From assembly GCF_019890615.1 (NCBI RefSeq), contig NZ_JAINVZ010000004.1, positions 186,001 to 250,000 of the forward strand: DNA of 64,000 nt, given 5' to 3'. This DNA comes from Streptantibioticus parmotrematis. GTDB lineage: Bacteria > Actinomycetota > Actinomycetes > Streptomycetales > Streptomycetaceae. Made by a program: the position numbers and the translations under genes. Below are positions 19,402 through 27,897 of this stretch, piece after piece. Below the pieces are notes generated by a model, which made no database searches, had not been told where the DNA came from, and saw only the letters and a program-made list of their open reading frames with translations. The stretch's first letter is position 1, and every line of letters begins with the position of its first letter.

Positions 19402-21060
19402 ATGCCCGAGTCCGCCGCAGACCACTCCGTACGGCTCGACCGGCTGCCGCAGTGGGAGGCGCTGGCCAAGCACCGCGAGCAGTGGGGGGAGGTGGGACTG
19501 CGCGAGCTGTTCGCCGACGACCCCGGGCGCGCCGAGCGCTACACCCTGACCGTCGGCGATCTGCACATCGACTACTCCAAGCACCTGGTCACCGACGAGA
19601 CGCTGGCCCTGCTGCGCGAGCTGGCCGAGGTACGCCGGGTGGCCGAACTGCGCGAGGCGATGTTCCGCGGCGAGAAGATCAACGTCACCGAGGACCGCGC
19701 CGTCCTGCACACCGCGCTGCGCGCGCCGCTCGACACGGTGGTCGAGGTCGACGGCGAGAACGTGGTGCCCAAGGTGCACGCCGTCCTCAACAAGATGTCC
19801 GTCTTCGCCGACCGCGTCCGCTCCGGCGCCTGGACCGGCCACACGGGCAAGCGCATCCGCACGGTGGTCAACATCGGCATCGGCGGCTCGGACCTCGGTC
19901 CCGCGATGGCGTACGAGGTGCTGCGGCCTTACACCGCACGGGAGTTGACGTTCCGCTTCGTCTCCAACGTGGACGGCGCCGACCTGCACGAGGCGGTGCG
20001 CGACCTCGACCCGGCCGAGACGCTGTTCATCATCGCGTCGAAGACCTTCACCACCATCGAGACCATCACCAACGCCACGTCCGCCCGCACCTGGCTGCTG
20101 GACGGCCTCGGCGGCGACACGGCCGCGGTCGCCAAGCACTTCGTGGCGCTGTCCACCAACGCGGAGAAGGTCGCCGACTTCGGCATCGACACCGCCAACA
20201 TGTTCGAGTTCTGGGACTGGGTCGGCGGTCGCTACTCGTACGACTCGGCGATCGGCCTGTCGCTGATGCTCGCCATCGGCCCGGACCACTTCCGCGAGAT
20301 GCTGGCCGGATTCCACCTGGTCGACGAGCACTTCCGCACCGCGCCGCCCGAGCAGAACGCGCCGCTGCTGCTCGGCCTGCTGGGCGTGTGGTACGGCAAC
20401 TTCCACGACGCGCAGTCGCACGCCGTACTCCCCTACAGCCACTACCTGTCCCGTTTCACCGCCTACCTCCAGCAGCTCGACATGGAGTCCAACGGCAAGT
20501 CGGTGGACCGCGGGGGCGAGCGGGTGCGCTGGCAGACCGGGCCGGTGGTGTGGGGCACGCCGGGCACCAACGGGCAGCACGCGTACTACCAGTTGATCCA
20601 CCAGGGCACCAAGCTGATCCCGGCCGACTTCATCGGCTTCGCCAACCCGCTCGCGGAGCTGGGCGAGTTCGCCGGTCAGCACGACCTGCTGATGGCCAAC
20701 TTCTTCGCGCAGACGCAGGCGTTGGCGTTCGGCAAGACCCCTGAGGAGGTGCGGGCCGAGGGCGTTCCGGAGGAGCTGGTCGCGCACAAGACCTTCCGCG
20801 GCAACCACCCGACCACCACCGTCCTGGCCAAGGAGCTGACCCCCTCGGTCCTCGGCCAGCTGGTCGCCCTCTACGAGCACAAGGTCTTCACCCAGGGCGC
20901 GATCTGGAACATCGACTCCTTCGACCAGTGGGGCGTCGAGCTGGGCAAGGTGCTGGCCAAGCGCGTCGAGCCCGCGCTGACCGAGGGCGCCGAGGTCCCG
21001 GGCCTGGACGCCTCCACGCGGGCGCTGGTCAAGCGCTACCGCGCGCTGCGCGGGCGCTGA
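19402..21060 (+). CDS. pgi: Glucose-6-phosphate isomerase
   Basis: A 552-aa cytoplasmic enzyme interconverting glucose-6-phosphate and fructose-6-phosphate in glycolysis. Seen are [11 protein letters not shown] (sugar-phosphate binding), [27 protein letters not shown] (catalytic Glu/His region) and the signature [13 protein letters not shown] near the C-terminus. Length is typical for the bacterial long form. AGGAG at 19391-19395 fixes ATG 19402. It starts 59 nt after the copper ATPase, with its own ribosome site, and ends in a strong terminator. Confidence 0.97.
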   Translation: MPESAADHSVRLDRLPQWEALAKHREQWGEVGLRELFADDPGRAERYTLTVGDLHIDYSKHLVTDETLALLRELAEVRRVAELREAMFRGEKINVTEDRAVLHTALRAPLDTVVEVDGENVVPKVHAVLNKMSVFADRVRSGAWTGHTGKRIRTVVNIGIGGSDLGPAMAYEVLRPYTARELTFRFVSNVDGADLHEAVRDLDPAETLFIIASKTFTTIETITNATSARTWLLDGLGGDTAAVAKHFVALSTNAEKVADFGIDTANMFEFWDWVGGRYSYDSAIGLSLMLAIGPDHFREMLAGFHLVDEHFRTAPPEQNAPLLLGLLGVWYGNFHDAQSHAVLPYSHYLSRFTAYLQQLDMESNGKSVDRGGERVRWQTGPVVWGTPGTNGQHAYYQLIHQGTKLIPADFIGFANPLAELGEFAGQHDLLMANFFAQTQALAFGKTPEEVRAEGVPEELVAHKTFRGNHPTTTVLAKELTPSVLGQLVALYEHKVFTQGAIWNIDSFDQWGVELGKVLAKRVEPALTEGAEVPGLDASTRALVKRYRALRGR

Positions 21061-21081
21061 GCCCCGCACGGTGACGCCGGG

Positions 21082-21115
21082 CGGCCCGGCGGTGCGTCAG
21101 CGCACCGCCGGGCCG
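21082..21115 (+). terminator. Rho-independent-type terminator of pgi
   Basis: A 15-bp perfect stem with a TCAG loop, followed by TTCCCGTT, 21 nt after the pgi stop. Confidence 0.75.
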
Positions 21116-21120
21116 TTCCC

Positions 21121-21159
21121 GTTCGCGTCGCGAGTTCGCGTTGCGGGTTCGCGTTGCGG
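21121..21159. repeat. Three 13-bp tandem repeats
   Basis: GTTCGCGTCGCGA then two copies of GTTCGCGTTGCGG, just upstream of the rhomboid-like gene. The last unit falls where its -35 region would lie. Confidence 0.6.
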
Positions 21160-21180
21160 GCGCTCGCCCATAATCGCCGC

Positions 21181-21903
21181 ATGGGCATCCTGCGCGCGAC
21201 GCCGCGAGCGGTGGCGCACTACGTCCGGCGCGCCCCGGGCACCTTCGTGTGGCTGACGATCCTGCTGATCACCACCTACGTGGTCCGCCATCTGTCGCCC
21301 GGCTTCGAGAACCACTTCCTGGAGCGCCGGTCCACCAACATCCACAACCTGTGGAAAGACCCGGTCCGGGTCCTGATCGGCAGCGCGATGTACCTCGACG
21401 GCGGCACCTGGCTGTTCTACTTCGTGCTCTACAACCTCTTCCACGTGCCCGCGGAACGCTGGCTGGGCACCGGCCGCTGGCTCGCGGTCTGCGCGGTCGC
21501 GCACGTGGGGGCCACGTACCTCAGCGAGGGCGTGCTGCTGCTGGCCATCCACTACGGCCACGCGCCGCACCACGACGTCTTCGTACGCGACATCGGCGTC
21601 TCGTACGCGCTGGCGGGCGTGCAGGGGGTGCTGACCTTCCGGCTGCCGTGGCGGTGGGCGCGCTGGGCGTACGGCTTCTGCGTGCTCGCGTTCTACGGCG
21701 CGGCGCTCGTCCAGGGCCGGACCTTCACCGACGTCGGCCACTTCACGTCCGTGCTGATCGGGATGGCCTGCTGGCCGGTGGGGCGGTGGTGGGCGGCCCG
21801 GCACAGCGGTCCGCGGGCCCCGGCGCGCTGGAGCGACGGGAGCGCGGGAGGGGACGCGGGCGGCGGGAACGACGGGAGCGGCGGCCCACCCCCCTCGGGG
21901 TGA
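21181..21903 (+). CDS. Rhomboid-like intramembrane protein
   Basis: A 240-aa protein with about six membrane segments, starting near WLTILLITTYVV. It shows the rhomboid-like layout: a WLFYFVLYNLFHVPAERWLGTGRW region, a Ser in DIGVSYA and a His in DVGHFTSVLIG that could form the Ser-His dyad. Rhomboids cleave membrane proteins within the bilayer, but this actinobacterial 'rhomboid-like' group is not well characterised. CATAAT ends 6 nt before ATG 21181 and no ribosome site is seen, which suggests a leaderless mRNA. The Gly/Ser-rich C-terminus lies outside the fold. Confidence 0.8.
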   Translation: MGILRATPRAVAHYVRRAPGTFVWLTILLITTYVVRHLSPGFENHFLERRSTNIHNLWKDPVRVLIGSAMYLDGGTWLFYFVLYNLFHVPAERWLGTGRWLAVCAVAHVGATYLSEGVLLLAIHYGHAPHHDVFVRDIGVSYALAGVQGVLTFRLPWRWARWAYGFCVLAFYGAALVQGRTFTDVGHFTSVLIGMACWPVGRWWAARHSGPRAPARWSDGSAGGDAGGGNDGSGGPPPSG

Positions 21904-21915
21904 ACCGCCGCTCCC
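21874..21915. terminator. Shared terminator of convergent genes
   Basis: An 11-bp perfect stem (GGGAGCGGCGG with CCGCCGCTCCC) with an inner small stem. The loop contains the stop codon of the rhomboid-like gene, and the 3' end of the carboxypeptidase gene is 21 nt away. It can act in both directions. Confidence 0.7.
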
Positions 21916-21936
21916 GGTCCCTGACGGCGCCTCGGC

Positions 21937-24162
21937 TCAGCCGAGCCGGGTCAGCTTGTCGCCGAAGCCCGGCGCCGACATCGCCGACTGCAACGCCACC
22001 GGCACCTGCGTCTTCGCGGTCCCGCTGCCGAAGCTGAGGGTGCCGACGTCGGTGCCCGCGGCGGCCTGGTGCGGCATCTTCCTGCCGTCCACCGACAGTG
22101 CCAGCTGCGTCCGCATGCCCGGCCAGCCGATCGCCTGGAGATCGGCGGTCGCCACCACCGGGTCCTTGCCGCCGAGGCCGTTGTCGACGTAGCCGACGAC
22201 CTCGCCCTTCTTGACGACGGTGGCCGACTCCAGGGTCGACTGCATGGTCGTGATCAGCTTGTTGCTGGCATCGAGTGCCTTTTGCAGGCTGGCGTTGGGC
22301 GTGGTGCCGCTCTGCTGGCCCATGACGACGCCCAGGATCAGCTGGTTCTTGCCGTCGACGTTCTTCTGCGCCGCCCACAGCAGGTTGCCGCCGGCCGGGG
22401 TGGACGAGCCGGTCTTGATGCCGACGACACCCTGGTTCACCAGCAGGTTGTTGTTGTTGTAGATCTTGCCGACGTTGGGGATCTGGATGTTCGGGATGGA
22501 CACCACGTCACGGAAGGCCGAGATCTTCATGGCCGCCGCGGCCAGCTTCAGCTGGTCGGTCGCCGTGCTCTTGGTGGTCGCCTCCAGACCGCTGGGGTCG
22601 GTGTACGTGGTGCGGGTCATCCCGAGCTGCTGGGCGGCCGCGTTCATCTTCTTGACGAAGGCGTCGTCGGTGCTCGCGTCCCAACGGCCCAGCAGACGGG
22701 CGATGTTGTTGCCCGAGGGGATCATCAGCATCTCGAGCATCTGGCGCTCGGTGTAGGTCTGGCCCTTCTGCACCGGCACCGTCGACTCGTCGACGTTCTT
22801 GGCCTGGTTCGCGGCCTCCTCGTCGATGGGGATCGTCGGTCCGTTGGCGCCCTTGGCCAGCGGGTGGTCGCGCAGCACCAGGTACGCGGTCATGGTCTTG
22901 GCCATGCTCGCGGTCGGCGCGGGCGTCTGGTCGCCGTACGTGCCGACCGCGCCGAGGCCCTCGACCTCGACGGCGGCCTGCCCCTGGCCCGGCCACGGCG
23001 GGGTCAGCGTGCCGCCGCTGAAGGTGTACGACGGGGCGGCGGTCAGCGACAGCGTCGGCGTGGGCAGCGGACGCACCGCCTGCACCACGCAGAAGACGAT
23101 CGCGAGCAGCACGACAAGCGGCGTCCAGATCTTCACCCGGCGCACGAGTGTGCGCACCAGGGTCGGCGGAGGCGGCGGCGTGTTCGTCAGCTCGGCCAGC
23201 AGCTTCAGCGGCGCCTCCGGGTCCGGGGGCAGCGGCTGCTGCTTGGTCCGCTCGACGCGAGGCGGCTCGACGGGCGCGGCGGCGGAGGGCTTCGCCTGGG
23301 CGACGGGCGCGGGGGCACGCTCGGACTCGGCGTCGGCCTTGGCGGCGGAGTCAGCCTTGGCGGCGGGCTCCGGCTTGGCTTCCGGCTCGGGCTTCGCCTT
23401 GGTAACGGGCTCGGGCGCGGGCTTCGCCTTGGCTTCAGCAGCGGGCTCGGCCTCGGCCTCGGGGTCGGCCTCAGGGTCGGCCTTGGACTTGGCCTCAGCC
23501 TCGGACTTCGGCTCGGACTTGGCTTCCGGTTCGCTCTCCGGCTCCGGCTTCGCGTCAGGCTCAGCCTCGGCTTCCGGCTCGGCCTCGGCTTCCGGCTCGG
23601 CCTGCGCCTTCGGTTCCGGCTTGGCCTCGGCGTCCGCCTTCGGCTTCGACTCGGCGGCGACAGCCGCCGCTACGGGCGCGGCCTCCGCGGAAGCCTCGCC
23701 CGCATCGTCCTCGCCGCTCCCGCCCTCATCGCCGGAGGCGTCGCCCTCGCCGGAGGCGTCGTCCTGCGCCGGGGCGGGCTCCCCCGCCTCACCGCCGTCA
23801 GCGTCCTCACCGGAGGCGTCCTCCGCAGCGGACTCGCCGTCCCCCGTGTCCGCCGCCTCGTCGTCTTCCGCCGTATCGGCGTTCGACGCGTCGTCCACCT
23901 CGGTGACGTCTCGCGCCGCAGCGCTTTCCGCGGAATCGTCCGCATCGTCGTCACCGTGAGACGAAGATGCGCTACGCTTCGTGTCCGGATCCGCAGCCGG
24001 TTCGCGGTCGTGACCGCGTTCCTCGTCGGGTGCGGGAGCAGCGGGGGGCACCGTCTCCCCGTCCACCCGTACCGCCAGCCGCGGATCCGCGGTGGCCGTC
24101 GCCTTCGCCGTCTCCCCCGACGACTGCCGCTCTTCCGCCCTGCCGGGGGACTCGCCCGCCAC
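21937..24162 (-). CDS. Membrane-anchored D-alanyl-D-alanine carboxypeptidase with a long disordered arm
   Basis: A class S11 low-molecular-weight penicillin-binding protein of 741 aa that trims peptidoglycan stem peptides. SMAK (Ser419, Lys422), SGN (from Ser483) and KTG (from Lys583) are all present. One membrane segment lies at about residues 343-362, so the catalytic part is extracytoplasmic. Residues 1-340 are an acidic region and then Ala/Glu/Pro/Lys repeats (PEAEAEPEAEAEPDAKPE type), predicted disordered and cytoplasmic. That is unusual, since most S11 enzymes are 400-450 aa. GGGAGG precedes the GTG start. From memory, S. coelicolor SCO4439 is the likely counterpart. Confidence 0.93.
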   Translation of the reverse strand: MAGESPGRAEERQSSGETAKATATADPRLAVRVDGETVPPAAPAPDEERGHDREPAADPDTKRSASSSHGDDDADDSAESAAARDVTEVDDASNADTAEDDEAADTGDGESAAEDASGEDADGGEAGEPAPAQDDASGEGDASGDEGGSGEDDAGEASAEAAPVAAAVAAESKPKADAEAKPEPKAQAEPEAEAEPEAEAEPDAKPEPESEPEAKSEPKSEAEAKSKADPEADPEAEAEPAAEAKAKPAPEPVTKAKPEPEAKPEPAAKADSAAKADAESERAPAPVAQAKPSAAAPVEPPRVERTKQQPLPPDPEAPLKLLAELTNTPPPPPTLVRTLVRRVKIWTPLVVLLAIVFCVVQAVRPLPTPTLSLTAAPSYTFSGGTLTPPWPGQGQAAVEVEGLGAVGTYGDQTPAPTASMAKTMTAYLVLRDHPLAKGANGPTIPIDEEAANQAKNVDESTVPVQKGQTYTERQMLEMLMIPSGNNIARLLGRWDASTDDAFVKKMNAAAQQLGMTRTTYTDPSGLEATTKSTATDQLKLAAAAMKISAFRDVVSIPNIQIPNVGKIYNNNNLLVNQGVVGIKTGSSTPAGGNLLWAAQKNVDGKNQLILGVVMGQQSGTTPNASLQKALDASNKLITTMQSTLESATVVKKGEVVGYVDNGLGGKDPVVATADLQAIGWPGMRTQLALSVDGRKMPHQAAAGTDVGTLSFGSGTAKTQVPVALQSAMSAPGFGDKLTRLG

Positions 24163-24344
24163 TCAAACCTCCCGTTGACATCGCACGGGACGCCGCCGCG
24201 GCGCCCCGCTACCCGTGTTCAAGCCAGTGTCCAGTGCTTCCCTGTGCCCCGGTCCACCGACCCGCCGGTACGCCCCACCAGGCACCACCCTCCCGGTAGA
24301 CGAGAACGACATACCTACCGGTTCCCGCAGATAAGGAAGAGGCG

Positions 24345-24367
24345 CTCTCGACACATCGGTGTGAGAG
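24345..24367. promoter_or_regulatory. Inverted repeat upstream of the GPP34 gene
   Basis: CTCTC-G-ACAC-ATCG-GTGT-GAGAG: 9-bp arms with one bulged G, 37 nt before the GPP34 start in the divergent intergenic region. It may be an operator or a 5' UTR hairpin. Confidence 0.45.
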
Positions 24368-24404
24368 GCGTCACCCTGTCATTCATCCACGCGGGGAGGC
24401 ATGG

Positions 24405-25115
24405 ATGGGCAGGAGCCGCAGAACAATTCCGGAGGAGCTACTGCTGCTCGCCCTGGACCCGGCCACCGGGACCACGGCGCAGCCACAGTCGCTCGACCTA
24501 GGTCTGGCCGGGGCTCAGCTAGTGGAGCTGGCCCTGGCGGGACGGATAGCCCCTGACGGGGATCGTATCGCCGTGGTGCACCCACGGCCGACAGGTGATC
24601 CGACTCTGGACACCGCGCTCGAACTGCTGCGCAGGCGTGGCAGTCCGGTGCGCGCGGTCCACTGGATCGGCGGGCCCCGGCTGGGGCTGCGCCAGACGTA
24701 TCTCGCGCACTTGGAACGGTGCGACATGGTGCACGCCGTGCCGGGCCAGATGTGCGGGGTGCTGCCGACCACCCGCTACCAGGCGACCGACAGCGAGGTC
24801 AGCCGGGAGATACGCGCCCGGCTGGACAACGCGATCCGCACCGGCGTGCCGCCGGACCCGCGGACCGCGGCGCTGGCCGCGCTGGCCCACGCGGTCGGCC
24901 TCGGCAAGCATCTCTACCCCGGTAACGAGGGCCGGTCCTCGCGATCGCGCCTGCGTGACCTGATCAGGTACGACCCCATGGGCGGCCTGGTGGCGCACGC
25001 CGTGATGGACGTCCAGAACGGTGTCGCCGTCCAGCCCCGCCGGCCCGCCGCCCAGGGGCCCGCGGCCGCGCCGCGCGGTGCCGGGCGCGGCATGGTCCGG
25101 GCCGGAGCGCGCTGA
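24405..25115 (+). CDS. GPP34/GOLPH3 family phosphoprotein
   Basis: A 236-aa protein with the GOLPH3 (VPS74) fold pattern. It has EELLLLALDPATG at the start, LGLAGAQLVELALAGRI, a DRIAVVHPRPTGDPTLD segment and the basic YPGNEGRSSRSRLRD loop. In eukaryotes the family binds PI4P on Golgi membranes; in Streptomyces its members are numerous and of unknown function, perhaps binding phospholipids. GGGGAGG lies 5 nt before ATG 24405. It neighbours the Scr1/DUF397 pair, an association known in several Streptomyces. Confidence 0.9.
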   Translation: MGRSRRTIPEELLLLALDPATGTTAQPQSLDLGLAGAQLVELALAGRIAPDGDRIAVVHPRPTGDPTLDTALELLRRRGSPVRAVHWIGGPRLGLRQTYLAHLERCDMVHAVPGQMCGVLPTTRYQATDSEVSREIRARLDNAIRTGVPPDPRTAALAALAHAVGLGKHLYPGNEGRSSRSRLRDLIRYDPMGGLVAHAVMDVQNGVAVQPRRPAAQGPAAAPRGAGRGMVRAGAR

Positions 25116-25250
25116 CCCGGGACACCGGAAGACAGGAACCGCCGGGACGCGCGGCGTGCCGGGACCCCTCGCGGGGGTGCCCGGCGCGCCGCGCGTTCCG
25201 GCGTACGCCCCCTCCGGAGCCGGGACGGCCGGCAGGCGGTCGGCCCGTCG

Positions 25251-25310
25251 GCAGGCACCGGCGGGCACCAGCAAGCACCGGCAGGCACCAGCAGGCACCA
25301 GCAGGCACCC
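25251..25310. repeat. Six 10-bp tandem repeats
   Basis: Units GCAGGCACCG, GCGGGCACCA, GCAAGCACCG, GCAGGCACCA, GCAGGCACCA and GCAGGCACCC in exact 10-bp register. They lie in the 371-nt gap between GPP34 and the XRE regulator, which otherwise holds no gene. Confidence 0.85.
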
Positions 25311-25486
25311 GAGCAGGCGCCGGAAGGCAAAGGTCCGGCCAAACCGTTGCGCCCGTTTGCCAGCGCGGGCCACACCATTGGTGGCAGGCTGCTGACCGGT
25401 AGTACACCCGTAGTACAAAGCGCCGGTGCGCGAGCCCGGGCGTGGCTGGTCGTACGCGGGTCGGTCGTAGGCGAAAGGTGCGGGTC

Positions 25487-26344
25487 GTGGCGTCCAGCGT
25501 CAATCCAACTGTCAGGCGGCGTCGGCTGGGCTCGGAGCTGCGCAAGCTGCGTGAGCAGAAGGGCATGACGGCCGAGGAGGTCGCCGCGCGCCTGCTGGTG
25601 TCGCAGTCGAAGATCAGCCGCCTGGAGAACGGCCGCCGCAGCATCAGCCAGCGCGACGTGCGCGACCTGTGCGGGGTCTACGGGGTCGAGGACCACCGGG
25701 TCGTCGACTCGTTGATGCAGATGGCCAAGGAGTCGCGGCAGCAGGGCTGGTGGCACGCGTTCGGCGACGTCCCGTACAGCGTCTACATCGGCCTGGAGAC
25801 CGACGCCGCCTCACTGCGCGTCTACGAGTCGCTGGTGGTGCCGGGGCTGCTCCAGACGCCGGAGTACGCGCGGGCGGTCATCGAGGGCATGTGGCCGGAG
25901 AACACCACCGCCGAGATCGAGAAGCGCACCAAGGTGCGGCTCAAGCGGCAGGACCGGATCACCGACCCGGTCAACCCGATGCGGTACTGGGCGGTGGTCG
26001 ACGAGGCCGCGCTGCGCCGGGTGACCGGCGACGAGCGGATCATGAGCGACCAGATGCAGCACCTGGTCAAGTGCAGCACGATGGCGCACGTCACGCTCCA
26101 GGTGCTGCCGTACAGCGTGGGCGCGCACCCGGGGATGTACGGGAAGTTCGCGATCCTGGAGTTCGAGGACGCGTCCGACGCGACGGTGGTCTACCTGGAG
26201 GGCGTCACCAGCGACCTGTACCTGGAGAAGCCCAACGACGTGCAGGACTACAGCATGATGTACGAGCACCTGAGGGCGCTGGCGCTCGGGCCCGACCAGT
26301 CCCGGCAGTTCATCATCGAACTCGCCGAAGAATACGCCCAGTAG
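25487..26344 (+). CDS. Scr1-type XRE regulator with DUF5753
   Basis: The 285-aa protein has an N-terminal XRE helix-turn-helix (residues about 10-65: LRKLREQKGMTAEEVA, VSQSKISRLENGRR). A DUF5753 sensor-like domain follows (VYESLVVPGLLQTPEYARAVI, VVDEAALRR, LQVLPYSVGAHPGM). Start GTG 25487 fits GAAAGG 8 nt upstream and the usual MAS(N/S)VNPTVRRRRLG beginning. Such regulators pair with small DUF397 proteins. The S. coelicolor pair SCO4441/SCO4442 (Scr1/Scr2, from memory) affects antibiotic production, and this is probably the orthologous locus. Confidence 0.92.
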   Translation: MASSVNPTVRRRRLGSELRKLREQKGMTAEEVAARLLVSQSKISRLENGRRSISQRDVRDLCGVYGVEDHRVVDSLMQMAKESRQQGWWHAFGDVPYSVYIGLETDAASLRVYESLVVPGLLQTPEYARAVIEGMWPENTTAEIEKRTKVRLKRQDRITDPVNPMRYWAVVDEAALRRVTGDERIMSDQMQHLVKCSTMAHVTLQVLPYSVGAHPGMYGKFAILEFEDASDATVVYLEGVTSDLYLEKPNDVQDYSMMYEHLRALALGPDQSRQFIIELAEEYAQ

Positions 26345-26512
26345 CGCGAAGGCCGCAGGTTACACCGTGCAAGCGACCTTCGGTGGCCCGTCGTGGAATA
26401 TGCCATCCGGTCGAGTGAACAGCCCCTCCGGAGACTGATGTTGGCCGGTAGCGTCGTTCGCGTCACGAGGGAGTCAACCGCCCCTCAGGCCACTCACACA
26501 CCCGGAGCTGAA

Positions 26513-26731
26513 ATGATCAAGCAGCCCAGCCGGCACGGTGTCACCGCGGCGTGGAAGAAGTCGTCGTACTCGGGTGCGCACGGCGACTGCGTGGAGGTCC
26601 GCGCCCCGGGCCCGCAGGCGATCGCGGTGCGCGACTCCAAGAACCCGCAGGGCCCCGCGCTCTCCTTCTCCTCGCAGGCGTGGGCGGCGTTCGTGGCCGA
26701 CGTCGAGGCAGGCGCGTTCGACCGCGGCTGA
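26513..26731 (+). CDS. DUF397 partner protein (Scr2-like)
   Basis: A 72-aa DUF397 protein. The W-x-KSSYSGAHGDCVEV, IAVRDSKNPQGPALSF and WAAFVADVEAGAFD blocks are diagnostic. DUF397 proteins act with, and often oppose, the XRE/DUF5753 regulator encoded beside them. GGAG lies about 7 nt before ATG 26513. The 168-nt gap to the regulator may hold its own promoter. Confidence 0.92.
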   Translation: MIKQPSRHGVTAAWKKSSYSGAHGDCVEVRAPGPQAIAVRDSKNPQGPALSFSSQAWAAFVADVEAGAFDRG

Positions 26732-26854
26732 CGCCGCGCCCAGTAGTACCCCCGAGCCCTCTCGTCTGGCCGCCGTCCTGGTCGAGGGGGCTCACCCACG
26801 CCCGAACGCGCCCACGCCGACCGCCCGATGGAGCCGAGGGCCGTTCCGCCCGTT

Positions 26855-26906
26855 CACGACGACTACCTGACAGGCCCGTACACGACGACCGCCTGACAGG
26901 CCGGTA
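26855..26906. repeat. 26-bp tandem duplication
   Basis: CACGACGACTACCTGACAGG + CCCGTA (26855-26880) repeats at 26881-26906 with three mismatches, in the gap upstream of the DUF72 gene. Confidence 0.8.
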
Positions 26907-26940
26907 CATTCCGCGCGATCGCCCGGGTAGGCGCCGGGTC

Positions 26941-27834
26941 ATGGACCGGATACTCGTCGGCACCTGCTCGTGGACCGACCGCGCCCTGCTGGACAGCGGC
27001 TGGTACCCGCCTGCCGCCCGCGACGCCGGGACCCGGCTGCGGTACTACGCGAGCCGCTTCCCGGTGGTCGAGGTCGACGCCACCTACTACGGCCTGCCGA
27101 ACGCCCGCAACAGCGCGCTGTGGGCCGAACGGACGCCGGACGGCTTCGTCTTCGACGTCAAGGCGTTCTCCCTGATGACGGGCCACCCGACCCGGATCGC
27201 CGCGCTGCCTGCGGCGCTGCGGCCGTCCGGGCGCCCGCAGCGGATGCTGCGCCCCGGTGACGTGCCGCGGGGTGTGGTGGACGAGGTGTGGCGCAGGTTC
27301 CTCGACGGGGTGGAGCCGCTGCGGAGGGCCGGGCGGCTGGGCACGCTGCTCTTCCAGTTTCCGCCCTGGTTCGCCCCGGGCCCGCGCGCCCTGGCCCACC
27401 TCGCCCTGTGCCGCGAACGCCTCGGGGACCGGCCGATGGCGGTGGAGTTCCGGCACCCCGACTGGTGGCGGCCCGACCGCCGCGAGCACACCGCCCGTAC
27501 GCTGGCGGACCTGCGCTGCGACGCCGTCTCCACCGACACGGTCGAGGGCCCGGTCACGCCGCCGTGGGCCACCGGTCCTGGCCCGGCCGTGGTCCGCTTC
27601 CACGGCCGCAGTCCTTCCTGGGGCACGGGCAGCAAGGAGGACCGCTTCCGCTACGCGTACACCGCCGGGGAGTTGGAGTCCTGGCTGCCGCGGATCGACG
27701 CACTGGCCCGGCGGGCGGACAGCGTGCACGTGCTCTTCAACAACTGCTGCGGCACGGCGGCCGTCCGGGCGGCGGAGACGATGCGCGAGCTGACGGCGTG
27801 TGCCACGGCGACGGGTTTCCCGGCTTCGGGCTGA
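26941..27834 (+). CDS. DUF72 (YecE-like) TIM-barrel protein
   Basis: A 297-aa member of DUF72: VGTCSWTDRALLDSGWYPP at the start, RLRYYASRFPVVEVDATYYGLP, FVFDVKAFSLMTGHPTR, MAVEFRHPDWW and VHVLFNNCCGTAA. The family is a TIM barrel with a conserved pocket whose chemistry is unknown. ATG 26941 is the start that gives the canonical N-terminus; only a weak purine site precedes it. Confidence 0.9.
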   Translation: MDRILVGTCSWTDRALLDSGWYPPAARDAGTRLRYYASRFPVVEVDATYYGLPNARNSALWAERTPDGFVFDVKAFSLMTGHPTRIAALPAALRPSGRPQRMLRPGDVPRGVVDEVWRRFLDGVEPLRRAGRLGTLLFQFPPWFAPGPRALAHLALCRERLGDRPMAVEFRHPDWWRPDRREHTARTLADLRCDAVSTDTVEGPVTPPWATGPGPAVVRFHGRSPSWGTGSKEDRFRYAYTAGELESWLPRIDALARRADSVHVLFNNCCGTAAVRAAETMRELTACATATGFPASG

Positions 27835-27897
27835 GCGGTGGTGCGCGGCCTCAGGCGTTCGGGGCCCGCCGCCTCACGCCTTCACACGAGAGCCCTC

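Noticed and set aside
24174-24179. TTGACA hexamer as a -35 box
   Set aside because: No -10 lies 16-19 nt downstream on the plus strand, and the carboxypeptidase gene reads the other way.
25251-25310. Possible CRISPR array
   Set aside because: The units are 10 bp in direct contact, without spacers, and no cas gene is present.
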